Shown: positions 24,984 through 34,368, counted from the stretch's first letter. The stretch is 64,000 nt of DNA from Salarchaeum japonicum_A (GCF_049705945.1 NZ_JBNAMV010000004.1:1550001-1614000); one strand, 5' to 3'. The notes: a model not told the origin generated them from the sequence alone. Program-made: numbers and translations.

Positions 24984-26447
24984 ATGAGTTCCCCCACGTC
25001 CGCGGTCGTCGTCGGTGGCGGATTCGGCGGTCTCTCCACCGCCTGCTACCTCGCGGACGCCGGCGTCGACGTCACGTTGCTCGAGAAGAACGACCAGATC
25101 GGCGGCCGCGCGAGCGTCCTCGAAACCGACGGTTTCCGGTTCGACATGGGGCCCTCGTGGTACCTGATGCCGGACGTCTTCGAGAACTTCTTCGCCGACT
25201 TCGGGCACGTCCCCGAGGACTTCTACGACCTTCAACCGCTCGACCCGCACTACCGGATCTTCTTCAAGGACGGCGACCGCGTGGACATGACCGGCGACCT
25301 CGACCACGTCCGCTCGGTCTTCGAATCCTACGAAGCGGGGGCGGGCGACGCCTTCGAGGACTACCTCGCGAAGAGCGAACGGAACTACGACGTGGGGATG
25401 GAGCACTTCGTCTACGAGGACCGCCCCCGCCTCCGCGACTACCTCTCGCTCGACGTCGCCAGGAACGCCCGCGGCCTCAGCCTCCTCGGGTCGATGGAGG
25501 ACCACGTCGACGACTACTTCGACCACGAGAAACTCAAGCAGATAGTCCAGTACTCCCTCGTGTTCCTCGGCGGCAGTCCGAGCAACACGCCCGCGCTCTA
25601 CAACCTCATGACGCACGTCGACTTCAACCTCGGCGTCCACTACCCCGAAGGCGGGATGCGCGGCGTCGTCGACGGCATCGTCACCCTCGCGGAGGACTTG
25701 GGCGTGACCTTCCACACGGACGCGGCCGTCGAGCGCATTCAGCCCCACGAACCCGGATTCACCGTCGCCACCGCCGACGCCGAGTACGAGGCCGACGCCG
25801 TGGTGAGCGACGCCGACTACGCCCACACCGAACTCGAACTCCTCCCCGCTCAGTACCGCCAGTTCGACGAGGGCTACTGGGACTCGCGCACCTACGCGCC
25901 GTCCGCGTTCCTGCTCTACCTCGGCGTGGAGGGCGACGTGGACCCGCTCTCCCACCACACGCTCGTCCTCCCCACCGACTGGGAGGAACACTTCGCCGAA
26001 ATCTTCGACGACCCGGCGTACCCCGACGACCCCGCCTACTACGTCTGCGTTCCCTCCGATACCGACGACTCGGTCGCGCCCGACGGCCACAGCAACCTCT
26101 TCGTCCTCGTCCCCATCGCGCCCGGCCTCGAAGACACACCCGAGATTCGCGAGGAGTACCGCGACCTCGTGCTCGCCGACCTCGCCGAGAACACCGGCGT
26201 CGACGTTCGCGACCGCATCCGCGTCGAGGAGTCCTTCTCCGTCTCCGACTTCGCGGAGCGCTACAACAGCTATCAGGGGACCGCGCTCGGGATGGCGCAC
26301 ACGCTCACGCAGACCGCACTGTTCCGCCCGCCGCACGCGAGCGAGTCCTGCGACGGCCTCTACTTCACGGGCGCGAACACCACGCCCGGCATCGGCGTGC
26401 CGATGTGCCTCATCTCGGGCGAACTCACCGCCGACTACGTCCTGTAG
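24984..26447 (+). CDS. crtD: Carotenoid desaturase, probably carotenoid 3,4-desaturase
   Basis: The 487-aa FAD enzyme opens with VVVGGGFGGLSTACYLADAGVDVTLLEKN, the dinucleotide-binding fold. It ends with the CrtI/CrtD signature GLYFTGANTTPGIGVPM. Two desaturases are known in haloarchaeal bacterioruberin synthesis: CrtI acts on phytoene, CrtD on the C50 precursors. The order desaturase-lyeJ-cruF is that described for crtD in Haloarcula, so CrtD is favoured, but sequence alone does not exclude CrtI. The stop codon is directly followed by the lyeJ start. Confidence 0.8.
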   Translation: MSSPTSAVVVGGGFGGLSTACYLADAGVDVTLLEKNDQIGGRASVLETDGFRFDMGPSWYLMPDVFENFFADFGHVPEDFYDLQPLDPHYRIFFKDGDRVDMTGDLDHVRSVFESYEAGAGDAFEDYLAKSERNYDVGMEHFVYEDRPRLRDYLSLDVARNARGLSLLGSMEDHVDDYFDHEKLKQIVQYSLVFLGGSPSNTPALYNLMTHVDFNLGVHYPEGGMRGVVDGIVTLAEDLGVTFHTDAAVERIQPHEPGFTVATADAEYEADAVVSDADYAHTELELLPAQYRQFDEGYWDSRTYAPSAFLLYLGVEGDVDPLSHHTLVLPTDWEEHFAEIFDDPAYPDDPAYYVCVPSDTDDSVAPDGHSNLFVLVPIAPGLEDTPEIREEYRDLVLADLAENTGVDVRDRIRVEESFSVSDFAERYNSYQGTALGMAHTLTQTALFRPPHASESCDGLYFTGANTTPGIGVPMCLISGELTADYVL

Positions 26448-27275
26448 ATGGACTACCGGTACCTCCTCACGCTCTCCCGGCCGCGGTTCTGGCTCTACCT
26501 CGCCGGCCCCGTGCTCGTCGGCGCGACGTACGCCGCGACCGGGGTGAGCGACCTCGCCGCGCCCGTCGTGCTCGCGCTCGCCGCGTACTTCCTCGTGCCC
26601 GCGAACGTCCTCCTCTACGGCGTCAACGACGTGTTCGACCGGGACGTGGACGAACACAACCCCAAGAAGGAGGAGCGGGAAGCGCGCTATCGGGGGTCTC
26701 GGGACGTGCTCGTCGCGCTCGCCGTTTCGGGCGTGCTGGGTCTCGGGACGTTCGCAATCACCCCACCCGTGTCGTGGCCGTGGCTCGCGGGGTTCTTCGC
26801 GCTCGCCGTCGGGTACAGCGCGCCGCCGGTCCGCTTCAAGACCACGCCCGTCCTCGACTCCGTCTCGAACGGCCTCTACGTCCTCCCGGGCGCGGCCGCG
26901 TACGCCGCCGTCGCCGGCACCCACCCGCCCGCGCTCGCCGTGCTCGGCGGCTGGCTGTGGACGATGGGAATGCACACGTTCAGCGCGATTCCCGACATCG
27001 AGCCGGACAGGGAGGCCGGTATCCGCACCACCGCGACGTGGCTCGGCGAATCCACGACCTTCGCCTACTGCATCGGGGTGTGGGCGCTCGCCGCCGCCGG
27101 GTTCGCCCTCCTCGACCTCCGATTCCTCGTCGTGTTCGGCGTCTACCCCGCGTTCTGCGCGTGGGTCGCCGCCTCGGACGTGTCGGTCGACCGCGCCTAC
27201 TGGTGGTTCCCGTACCTGAACGCACTCGCCGGGATGCTCCTCACCCTCGGCGGCCTGTGGAGGCTCTATGGATAG
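26448..27275 (+). CDS. lyeJ: Lycopene elongase/hydratase (UbiA prenyltransferase family)
   Basis: LyeJ adds C5 isoprene units to lycopene and hydrates it, the first C50 step to bacterioruberin. The 275-aa membrane protein has the two aspartate-rich UbiA motifs, NDVFDRDVDEHNPKK near residue 62 and DIEPDREAGIRTT near residue 182, within about eight hydrophobic helices. Its start is adjacent to the preceding desaturase stop, and its end overlaps cruF by eight bases, showing a coupled operon. Confidence 0.9.
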   Translation: MDYRYLLTLSRPRFWLYLAGPVLVGATYAATGVSDLAAPVVLALAAYFLVPANVLLYGVNDVFDRDVDEHNPKKEEREARYRGSRDVLVALAVSGVLGLGTFAITPPVSWPWLAGFFALAVGYSAPPVRFKTTPVLDSVSNGLYVLPGAAAYAAVAGTHPPALAVLGGWLWTMGMHTFSAIPDIEPDREAGIRTTATWLGESTTFAYCIGVWALAAAGFALLDLRFLVVFGVYPAFCAWVAASDVSVDRAYWWFPYLNALAGMLLTLGGLWRLYG

Positions 27276-28074
27276 ACGCGACGCCGAAACGCGACTGGAG
27301 AGCCTCGTCCGAGAGAACCGCTTCACCATCGCGGTCGTCTTCCCGTTGGTCGGCGCGGTCACGCTCGTCGCGAGCGAACTCGGCCTTCTCCCGCCGCCGC
27401 TCGCGTTCAACCCCGTGTTCGTGCTATTTGGGACGCTCGTCATGCGCCTCCCGCTCGTCGCCGGCTTCCTCCCCCTCGTCGGCCGCCGCGAAGCCGTCGC
27501 GCTCGTCGGCCTCACCGCGTACACGTACCTCGTGGAGTACGTCGGCGTCCACACCGGCTTCCCCTACGGCGAGTTCGAGTACCTCGTCAGCCTCGGCCCG
27601 ATGCTCGCCGGCGTCCCCGTCGGCCTCCCCGTCTTCTTCTTCCCGCTCGTCCTGAACGCCTACCTCCTCGTCCTCCTCCTGCTCCGCGAGAACACGCCCG
27701 GCTGGGTGCGCGTCGCGCTCGCCGTGCTCGTCGTCGTCCTCGGCGACCTCGTGCTCGACCCCGCCGCCGTCAGCCTCGGGTTCTGGCAGTACGCCGACGG
27801 CGGCGCGTACTACGGCGTCCCGCTCTCGAACTACCTCGGCTGGATTCTCTCCGCCACCGTCGCCATCGGGTTCGTCGAGTACGCGTTCAGTCCGCGCGCG
27901 CTCGCCGAACGCCTCGCGCACTGTGAGTTCATGCTCGACGACCTCGTGAGCTTCGTCCTGCTCTGGGGCGCGGTCAACCTCGTGTACGCGAACTGGGTTC
28001 CCGCGGCGCTCGCCGCGCTCGGCGTGGTCGTGCTCGTCAGAACCGACCGCTTCGACTTCCGCGTCCGCGCCTAG
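27268..28074 (+). CDS. cruF: Bisanhydrobacterioruberin hydratase
   Basis: CruF hydrates the terminal ends of bisanhydrobacterioruberin to form bacterioruberin, the red C50 membrane pigment. The 268-aa protein has about seven hydrophobic helices and the conserved stretches EYVGVHTGFPYGEFEYL and GDLVLDPAAVSLGFWQY, rich in conserved acidic residues. It is the last gene of the desaturase-lyeJ-cruF operon and ends four bases inside the convergent crtB gene. Confidence 0.9.
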   Translation: MDRRDAETRLESLVRENRFTIAVVFPLVGAVTLVASELGLLPPPLAFNPVFVLFGTLVMRLPLVAGFLPLVGRREAVALVGLTAYTYLVEYVGVHTGFPYGEFEYLVSLGPMLAGVPVGLPVFFFPLVLNAYLLVLLLLRENTPGWVRVALAVLVVVLGDLVLDPAAVSLGFWQYADGGAYYGVPLSNYLGWILSATVAIGFVEYAFSPRALAERLAHCEFMLDDLVSFVLLWGAVNLVYANWVPAALAALGVVVLVRTDRFDFRVRA

Positions 28075-29033
28075 AGCGTCGCCACGCCCTCCTCGCGCTC
28101 CCGGTCCTCGGACGTGTTCGTCCGGTCGGCCGGCACCGCGCTCACCGCGTCGAACACCGCCTCCGGGTCGCCGCTCCGCCACCACCGCCAACTCGTCTTC
28201 GCCACCACGTACAGCTTCCGCGGGAGCCCGAGACTCGGGCGCTCGGAGAGCACGTCGAACCCCTGTCGGCGGATGAGCCGGTGGTGCTCCGCGTACAACA
28301 CGGCCGCGAGCAGGACGGGGAACTGGCAGTCCCGTGGGAGGTACTTGATGCCCGCGACGCCCTCCCGGTAGAGCGACTCCGCGCGCGACAGCTCAGACTG
28401 GAGCGCCGTCGTCAACCCCTTCGACGACTCGTGGTTCCTGAGCTGGTCGACGGTAACGCCGTTCGCCCGCAAGCGCTCCATCGGCACGTACACGCGGTCG
28501 AGTTCGTCGATGTCCTCCCGGACGTCCCGAATGAAGTTCGTGAGCTGGAACGCCTTCCCGAGCGCGCCGGCGTGCGGCAATGCTGCGTCCGCGTTCTCCC
28601 CCTCGGGGTCCATCAGCGCGACCATCATGTGCGCGACCGACACCGCCGACCCCCGCATGTACTCGTCGAGGTCGGCCGCCGTCTCGTACCGCTGCGTGTC
28701 GATGTCGGACTCCATCGCGTCCAGGAACACCTCGACCTCGCCGTCCGGAATGCCGTACTCCTCCTTCAGGTCCGCGAACGCCGCGATGACGTCGTCGTCG
28801 GGCGTCCGGTCACCCAGCACGCCCTCGCGGATGCGTTCGAGTTCCGCGCGCTGCTCCGCCGGCGATAGGTCCTTGTCGCCGTCCACGACCTCGTCCGCGA
28901 CCCGGAAGAACCCGTAGAGGACGTACGTTCCGCGTCGTACACGCTCCGGGAGGAGTCGCGTCGCGAGGTAGAACGTCTTCCCCGTGCGTCGGTGTATCGA
29001 CTTCGCCGTCGCGACCTGCTCCCGGGAAACCAT
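28071..29033 (-). CDS. crtB: Phytoene synthase
   Basis: CrtB condenses two geranylgeranyl diphosphates into phytoene, the first carotenoid step. The 320-aa protein begins AKSIHRRTGKTFYLATRLLP and carries both metal-binding aspartate motifs, DEVVDGDKD near residue 50 and DVREDIDELD near residue 175, and the LTNFIRDVREDI context. It is transcribed toward the cruF gene. The clustering with desaturase, lyeJ and cruF brings most of the bacterioruberin pathway into 4 kb. Confidence 0.95.
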   Translation of the reverse strand: MVSREQVATAKSIHRRTGKTFYLATRLLPERVRRGTYVLYGFFRVADEVVDGDKDLSPAEQRAELERIREGVLGDRTPDDDVIAAFADLKEEYGIPDGEVEVFLDAMESDIDTQRYETAADLDEYMRGSAVSVAHMMVALMDPEGENADAALPHAGALGKAFQLTNFIRDVREDIDELDRVYVPMERLRANGVTVDQLRNHESSKGLTTALQSELSRAESLYREGVAGIKYLPRDCQFPVLLAAVLYAEHHRLIRRQGFDVLSERPSLGLPRKLYVVAKTSWRWWRSGDPEAVFDAVSAVPADRTNTSEDREREEGVATL

Positions 29034-29077
29034 AGATACCTCGAATAGACGGCCGCCTGCGACTTAGTTGTGCGGGG

Positions 29078-29716
29078 CTATCGGAGCGCGTTCTCCACGA
29101 GGGCGGCGTGCGCGCGCCGCAACCGCTCGGAGAGCGACTGGTCGGAGATGTCGAGCGTCTCCGCGAGCTCGACCGTCGTCGTGTTCCGCGGCACGTCGTA
29201 GAACCCGGCGTCGAGCGCGGCGAGCAGGGTCTCGTGTTGTTCCGCGGTCAGTCCGAACGTGCCGTCCGTCGGGCGGCCGTCCTTCTGCAGGCTCATGACT
29301 TCGAGCGACACGTCCTTCGATTGGCAGTCGTCGCTGAACGCCGCGAGGTCGTCCTCGCTGCGAAACCGCGTCTCGAACGTCCAGTGGTCGCCGTTCCCGC
29401 CCGCGGACAGGACGTGCGCGCCCGCGCTCCGCAGGTCGCCGAACACGTCCTCGTTCTCGTCCGTCCACGACAGCGAGTACCGGCGGCTGTCCGTGTAGTC
29501 GTCGAGCAGTTCGAGGTCTGAGACGGCGCGCGCTCCCCGGAGTTCACCTTCGAACGTGGAGAAGTCCGTGCCGGTCGTTCCCTCCACGTGCAGGGACCGC
29601 GTCCCGGTTTCCACCGGAACGAGCGGATCGACGGTGACGCTCACGCCTGCCGCGCGCGCCGCCCGGCCGAACGCGACCGTGTCGGCGGGCACACGAAACG
29701 TGAGAAGAACGCTCAT
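29078..29716 (-). CDS. HTH-10 (bacterio-opsin activator-like) transcriptional regulator
   Basis: The 212-aa protein has an N-terminal beta-rich sensor-like region and a C-terminal helix-turn-helix of the HTH-10 type: LTAEQHETLLAALDAGFYDVPRNTTTVELAETLDISDQSLSERLRRAHAALV. Regulators of this group include Bat, which controls carotenoid and opsin genes. Being 45 bases upstream of crtB on the same strand, it is a plausible local regulator, but the target is inferred. The sensor ligand is unknown. Confidence 0.85.
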   Translation of the reverse strand: MSVLLTFRVPADTVAFGRAARAAGVSVTVDPLVPVETGTRSLHVEGTTGTDFSTFEGELRGARAVSDLELLDDYTDSRRYSLSWTDENEDVFGDLRSAGAHVLSAGGNGDHWTFETRFRSEDDLAAFSDDCQSKDVSLEVMSLQKDGRPTDGTFGLTAEQHETLLAALDAGFYDVPRNTTTVELAETLDISDQSLSERLRRAHAALVENALR

Positions 29717-29762
29717 GGATGCCGTTGCAGTCCTCTCGTGATAAGCCTGTTCGCCTATAGAG

Positions 29763-31091
29763 TTACAGGTCGAGGTGGGCGTCCAGCAGGCCGCCGGGCG
29801 TCGCGTCGTGGAGTTCGATGCGGTAGGACACGTCCACGATTGGCGCGTCCACGTCCACCAGTCGAGAAAGGTCCACGGGCGTCCCCGCGACCACCGCGTC
29901 CGGGTCGACCGCGTCGATGGTCGCTTCGAGATCGGCGCGCTGCGCGTCCGAGTACCCCATCGCAGGCAACACGCGGTCGAGGTGGTCGTACGTCTCCAGG
30001 ATGTTCGCGATAGACCCGACCGCTGCGTCCCGGGGGTCGAGGCGTTCCACCGCGCCGTACTCGTCGGCGGCGACCGCGCCCGCGCCGTATTCGGCGTCGC
30101 CGTGCGTGAGCGTCGGGCCGTCCTCCACCACGAGCACCGACGCGTCCCGAACGAGGTCGGGGTCGTCCACCGTGACCACGGAGTCCGCGTGATACAGGGC
30201 TGCGTCGGGGTTCGCGTCCCGGACGCGGGAGACAGTCTCCGCTATCTGGTCGTCGGTCGCCGCGTCCTCCTTGTTCACGACGACGGCGTCCGCCGCCCGG
30301 AGGTTCGCCTCCCCCGGATGGTACGTGTCGGTGTCTTCGGGCCGCAGGGGGTCGGCGAGCACGAAGTGGGCGTCCGGCCGCACGAACGGCAGTTCGTTGT
30401 TCCCGCCGTCCCAGACCACGACGTCGTGCTCGTCGCTCGCGCGCGCCAGCACCGCCCCGTAGTCGACGCCCGCGTACACCGTGTGGCCGCGCTCGATGTG
30501 CTGTTCGTACTCCTCGCGCGCCTCCACGGTCACGCCCGCCGCGTCGAGGTCCGCCATCGAGTCGAAGCGCTGCACGCGGTCCGCGGCGAGGTCGCCGTAC
30601 GGCATCGGCTCGCGCACCACCGCCACCGACCGGCCGCGCGACCCGAGTTCGTCCGCGAACGCCCGCGAGAGCTGTGACTTCCCACAGCCCGTACGCACCG
30701 CGTCCACCGCCACCACCGGCACGTCCACCGACACCTGCATCTCCTTCGGCCCGACGAGCCGGAACCCCGCGCCCGCCGCGAGCGCGCGGGCCGCCGCGTG
30801 CATCACGTGTTCGTGCGACACGTCCGAATAGGAGAAACAGACCGTATCCACGTCTTCCTCGCGCACGATAGCTTCGAGGTCGGCTTCGGGTCGAATCGGG
30901 ATGCCGTCCGGATACCCGGGGCCGGCGAGTTCGGGCGGGTAGCGCTCGTGGCCCTCGTCGGTCTCCCCGAGGTTCTGGCCGGGCGCGCGCGTGAACGCCA
31001 CGACTTCCACGGCGTCGTCGCCCCTGAACACGGTGTTGAAGTCGTGGAAGTCGCGGCCCGCCGCGCCCATGATGACCACGCGTTCCGTCAT
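29763..31091 (-). CDS. Cyclic 2,3-diphosphoglycerate synthetase-like P-loop protein
   Basis: The 442-aa protein has an N-terminal Rossmann-like part (VVIMGAAGRDFHDFNTVFRG) and a central P-loop domain with the motif VRTGCGKSQLSRAFADEL near residue 135, followed by nucleotide-base contacts such as VVNKEDAATDDQI. This matches proteins annotated as cyclic 2,3-diphosphoglycerate synthetase, named for an enzyme of methanogens. Haloarchaea are not known for this solute, so the true reaction is open; GTPase or kinase activity is likely. Confidence 0.82.
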   Translation of the reverse strand: MTERVVIMGAAGRDFHDFNTVFRGDDAVEVVAFTRAPGQNLGETDEGHERYPPELAGPGYPDGIPIRPEADLEAIVREEDVDTVCFSYSDVSHEHVMHAAARALAAGAGFRLVGPKEMQVSVDVPVVAVDAVRTGCGKSQLSRAFADELGSRGRSVAVVREPMPYGDLAADRVQRFDSMADLDAAGVTVEAREEYEQHIERGHTVYAGVDYGAVLARASDEHDVVVWDGGNNELPFVRPDAHFVLADPLRPEDTDTYHPGEANLRAADAVVVNKEDAATDDQIAETVSRVRDANPDAALYHADSVVTVDDPDLVRDASVLVVEDGPTLTHGDAEYGAGAVAADEYGAVERLDPRDAAVGSIANILETYDHLDRVLPAMGYSDAQRADLEATIDAVDPDAVVAGTPVDLSRLVDVDAPIVDVSYRIELHDATPGGLLDAHLDL

Positions 31092-31131
31092 ACTCGCACG
31101 AGAACGCGGACGCTCAAAAGTCCGGAGGCCG

Positions 31132-32040
31132 CTACAGGAGGACGGCCGGGAGGTAGAGAACGAGGCAGGCGAGCGCGCCCCGTCGAGTCACCGCGCCCTC
31201 CCGAGCGAGCAGCGCGAGTACGACCGCGGACGCCGCGGTCATGTACGCGATGGGCAGGAAGAGGCCGTCGGAGACGGTGAGGCCGCCGACGGCCGCGCCG
31301 ACGCCGAGCGAGAACAGCGGGTCGGTGATGTTGCTCCCGAGGAGGGTGCCGACGGCGATGCCCTCCCTGTCGCGGCGCACCGCGAGCACCGCGACCGTAA
31401 TCTCCGGGAGCGTGGTGCCGAGACCGGTGACGACGCCGACGAGGTAGGTTGGGACGCCGGTCTCGACGGCGAGCGTGCGGCCGCTGGAGACGAGGACGTG
31501 TCCGCCCGCGACCACGAGCGCCAGCCCGACCACGGTGCGGAGTGCGGCGCGGGCGCGCGTCGTGTCTCTCGTGCGCTCGGTCAAGCCCTCGTAGTCCTCG
31601 TGTTCGTAGAGGACGGCGAGAAAGACGACGTAGAGCGCGACCGCGACCACGCCTTCGAGATGGGTGACACCGCCGCCGGTCGCGACGAGAACGCCCATCA
31701 CGGCCATCGCGGCGAGCATCCCGCCGCCGTACGCCGCGACCTTTCCCCGGGAGACGACGAGCGGGCCGACGAGCGCGACCACGCCGATGCCGAGCGTTAT
31801 CTGGGACGTGGCGGACCCGACGATGTGGCCGACGACGAGGTCGCCCGCGCCGTACAGCGACCCGTAGACGGCGGTCGCTATCTCGGGGAGGCTGCTGCCG
31901 ACGGCGACGACGGTGATGCCGACGAAGAACGTGGAGACGCCGTACCGGCGGGCGAGCGCGCTCGTACCGTCGACGGCGCGGTCGCCGCCGAACACGAGCA
32001 TGCCGACGGCGACGACGAGCGATGCGACGGTCGCGAGCAC
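31132..32040 (-). CDS. Sodium/calcium exchanger family (CaCA) antiporter
   Basis: The 302-aa protein has about ten hydrophobic helices with two inverted halves. The alpha-repeat signatures are seen twice: VGSSLPEIATAV and GTTLPEITVAV, both with the ion-binding Glu, and later LLGSNITDPLFSLG. It should exchange calcium or another cation against sodium or protons. GTG at 32040 is the likely start. The substrate cannot be distinguished by sequence alone. Confidence 0.85.
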   Translation of the reverse strand: MLATVASLVVAVGMLVFGGDRAVDGTSALARRYGVSTFFVGITVVAVGSSLPEIATAVYGSLYGAGDLVVGHIVGSATSQITLGIGVVALVGPLVVSRGKVAAYGGGMLAAMAVMGVLVATGGGVTHLEGVVAVALYVVFLAVLYEHEDYEGLTERTRDTTRARAALRTVVGLALVVAGGHVLVSSGRTLAVETGVPTYLVGVVTGLGTTLPEITVAVLAVRRDREGIAVGTLLGSNITDPLFSLGVGAAVGGLTVSDGLFLPIAYMTAASAVVLALLAREGAVTRRGALACLVLYLPAVLL

Positions 32041-32076
32041 GCCCCGTCTTCGCCCGCCGACCCGAAAAAGGGCGGT

Positions 32077-32913
32077 CTATCCGGTGACCGTGCCCGCGAC
32101 GAGGTCGGCGAGTTCGCCGGTGACGCTGTACGCGGGCGTGTCCACGCGCATCGTCGTGGCGTCCGTGATGTCGCTGAACCGCACGTGGAGTTCGTACCGC
32201 CCGTCGTCGCCGATGGGCGCGGCCTCCTGCTGGCCGGACTCCACGGCGGTCGCCCACGCGTACTCGCCGCTGTACGCGGGGTCGACGCGGCCGTTGATGT
32301 GGTAGGCGGCGGGCTTCTCGAAGTCCGTGCCCGCCATCGGGTATCCTTGGTCGTGCCAGCCAACCCAGAACCCCTCGTCGATAACGTACACGTCGGTGTA
32401 GTCCGCGGCCTGCAGGCTGGACGCGCGGATGGAGGAGAGGTGGTGGGGACACCCGCAGTAGGCGACGACGCGGTCGTCGGTCGGCCAGCCGTCCACGGGA
32501 CCGCCCGCGGACTGTGGCTGGGCGGGGCTGTTCACCGCGCCGTAGATGTGGGAGTGCTCGTACTGGGTCTTCGGGCGGGCGTCCACGAACCGCGCCTCTC
32601 CGCGATCGTACCAGTACTTCGCCACCTGACTCGGCGCGAGCTTCACGGTCTGTCCGTCCACGTCCAGCGTCTCGAACGCGGACGTGTCGATGGAGCGCTC
32701 CGCTGGCGGGTCGCCGAACTCGGGGGGCAGGCCGTCCGCGGGGTCGGGGTCGTCGGGATAGTCGCCGCTCCGCACGAACGCCGTCTCCAGGTTCCCCGGA
32801 TGGTAGAGCGCGGACGAGCCGGTGCCGTTCGCGGCACCGCCGCCGCCGAGACAGCCGGCGAGACCGGCGGCGGCCGCGCCACCCATCGCGCCGAGGAACG
32901 CGCGTCGGTTCAT
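32077..32913 (-). CDS. Rhodanese-domain Tat lipoprotein
   Basis: The 278-aa protein begins MNRRAFLGAMGGAAAAGLAGC: twin arginines, a hydrophobic stretch, and a lipobox with Cys at about residue 21. It is probably exported and lipid-anchored. A rhodanese domain spans about residues 90-185, with KYWYDRGEARFVDAR and the loop VVAYCGCPHHLSS carrying the catalytic cysteine. The C-terminal domain is of unknown fold. A role in extracellular sulfur transfer or redox chemistry is possible. Confidence 0.85.
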   Translation of the reverse strand: MNRRAFLGAMGGAAAAGLAGCLGGGGAANGTGSSALYHPGNLETAFVRSGDYPDDPDPADGLPPEFGDPPAERSIDTSAFETLDVDGQTVKLAPSQVAKYWYDRGEARFVDARPKTQYEHSHIYGAVNSPAQPQSAGGPVDGWPTDDRVVAYCGCPHHLSSIRASSLQAADYTDVYVIDEGFWVGWHDQGYPMAGTDFEKPAAYHINGRVDPAYSGEYAWATAVESGQQEAAPIGDDGRYELHVRFSDITDATTMRVDTPAYSVTGELADLVAGTVTG

Positions 32914-32956
32914 ACCCGAAGCAGGGACTCCGGTAAGTTAGGGTTGACGCAGCCGG

Positions 32957-33217
32957 CTACGCCCGCGAGACATCGGTGACGACGCCGAACGTCGCCCAGC
33001 CGTCGCCCGCGTTCCGCCCGACCACGAGGTCGTCGCCGTCCGTCACCAGCCGGTAGGCCGCGTCGTCGTCCACCCGCCGGGCTTCCCCCTGGAAGTCCTC
33101 CTGGAAGAACTCCGCGCTCTCGATTTCGAACTCGTACGCGTCCCCGTCCTCGAACGTCAACAGCACGGGGTCGGGTGCGACGTTGTGCACGCGCTTCGCG
33201 TGTTCGTTCAGGCTCAT
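32957..33217 (-). CDS. Small haloarchaeal protein (86 aa)
   Basis: From ATG 33217 the product begins MSLNEHAKRVHNVAPDPVLLTFEDGDAYEFE and consists mostly of short strands with acidic residues, resembling a small beta-barrel. It has no signal or membrane helix. Upstream in-frame sequence to 34462 belongs to other genes and is rejected. Function is unknown. Confidence 0.6.
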   Translation of the reverse strand: MSLNEHAKRVHNVAPDPVLLTFEDGDAYEFEIESAEFFQEDFQGEARRVDDDAAYRLVTDGDDLVVGRNAGDGWATFGVVTDVSRA

Positions 33218-33295
33218 ACTGGAAGAGAGTGCGCGCACTGGCAAGGCGGTGTCGGGAGGGAAACGCCTACCACACCGTCGCGTGAATCCGGGCGC

Positions 33296-34003
33296 ATGAA
33301 GCTCGCTCGCGCCGCCGTCGACGACGGAACAGTCGAGGGACGCTACGAGGACGGCACGCTCGTTACCGACGACGCCACGTACGACGTTGCCCGTGACGAC
33401 CTGCTCGCGCCGTGTTCGCCGTCCGCGCTCTACTGCGTCGGCCGGAACTACGCCGCGACGCTCGACCAGATGGAGTACGAGCGCCCCGACCAGCCCGACT
33501 TCTTCATCAAACCGCCCGTCTCCGTCATCGGCCCCGGGGACGCCATCCCGTACCCGAGTTTCTCCGAGGAGGTGACGTACGCGGGCGAACTCGCCGCCGT
33601 CATCGACGAGACCTGCACCGACCTCGATGTCGACGAGGTTCCCGAGGTCGTGCGCGGCTACACCATCATGAACGACGTGGACGCGCTCGACCAACCCGGC
33701 CGTACGGCGCGGAAAGCGTTCGACGGCTCCGGGCCGCTCGGCCCGTGGATAGAGACCGACCTCGACCCCACGGGCATCGACATGCACACCGTCGTGGACG
33801 GTGAGCGCCGCCAGGAGTCGAACACCGAACTGATGCTGTTCGACCCCCACGAAACCATCGCGTTCCTCAGCGAGCGCTTCACGTTCCAGCCCGGTGACGT
33901 GGTCGCGTTCGGCAGCCCCGCCAATCCCGGCACCATCGAACCCGGGAGCGAGGTCGCCATCACCTACGAGGGCGTCGGCACCCTCCGCAACACCGTGCGC
34001 TAG
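33296..34003 (+). CDS. Fumarylacetoacetate hydrolase family protein
   Basis: The 235-aa cytoplasmic enzyme has the FAH fold. PSALYCVGRNYAATLDQM opens the domain, the metal-binding acidic residues appear in SEEVTYAGELAAVID, and the basic KAFDGSGPLGPW loop follows near residue 140. Members hydrolyse or isomerise 2-hydroxy-dioate or acylpyruvate substrates; the reaction here is undetermined. Its stop overlaps the convergent cupin gene by four bases. Confidence 0.88.
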   Translation: MKLARAAVDDGTVEGRYEDGTLVTDDATYDVARDDLLAPCSPSALYCVGRNYAATLDQMEYERPDQPDFFIKPPVSVIGPGDAIPYPSFSEEVTYAGELAAVIDETCTDLDVDEVPEVVRGYTIMNDVDALDQPGRTARKAFDGSGPLGPWIETDLDPTGIDMHTVVDGERRQESNTELMLFDPHETIAFLSERFTFQPGDVVAFGSPANPGTIEPGSEVAITYEGVGTLRNTVR

Positions 34004-34368
34004 AGGCGCTCGGGCTCTTCGACAGTTCGCTCCGAGTCGTCGGCGTCGCCCGTGTTCAGCGTGCCCGCGGGTTCGACCAGCAGGACTTTCGCCTCGCCGT
34101 CGGCCGCGACGGGCTTGTGTTCGACGCCAGCGGGCACGACGACGAGTTCGCCCGCGTCCAATTCTATCGCGTCCTCGTCGCGGAGTTCGATGGTGAGGCT
34201 GCCGTCGAGGACGTAGAACAGTTCGTCCGCGTCGTCGTGGGCGTGCCAGACGAACTCGCCCTCCAGCCGCGCGGCCTTCACGTGCTGGTCGTTCGCCTCC
34301 GCGAGCACGCGCGGACTCCACTGCTCGTCGAACGACGCAAACGCCGAGTCGAGACTGACCTTCTCCAT
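34000..34368 (-). CDS. Cupin-domain protein
   Basis: From ATG 34368 the 122-aa protein contains the cupin motif FVWHAHDDADELFYVLDGSLTIEL with the His-His-Glu ligands, and later VVVPAGVEHKPVA with the fourth ligand. It is a single-domain cupin of a type often having sugar isomerase, dioxygenase or mannose-related roles; no substrate can be assigned. Longer starts (to 34476) have no support. It overlaps the FAH gene end by four bases. Confidence 0.85.
   Translation of the reverse strand: MEKVSLDSAFASFDEQWSPRVLAEANDQHVKAARLEGEFVWHAHDDADELFYVLDGSLTIELRDEDAIELDAGELVVVPAGVEHKPVAADGEAKVLLVEPAGTLNTGDADDSERTVEEPERL

Noticed and set aside
24159..27554. Minus-strand frame of 1131 residues across the carotenoid operon
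   Set aside because: It is antisense to the well-supported desaturase, lyeJ and cruF genes; long open frames are expected opposite GC-rich codons, and the translation is low-complexity.
24713..27655. Plus-strand frame of 980 residues
   Set aside because: It overlaps the same genes in another frame and is arginine- and proline-rich, typical of a GC shadow.
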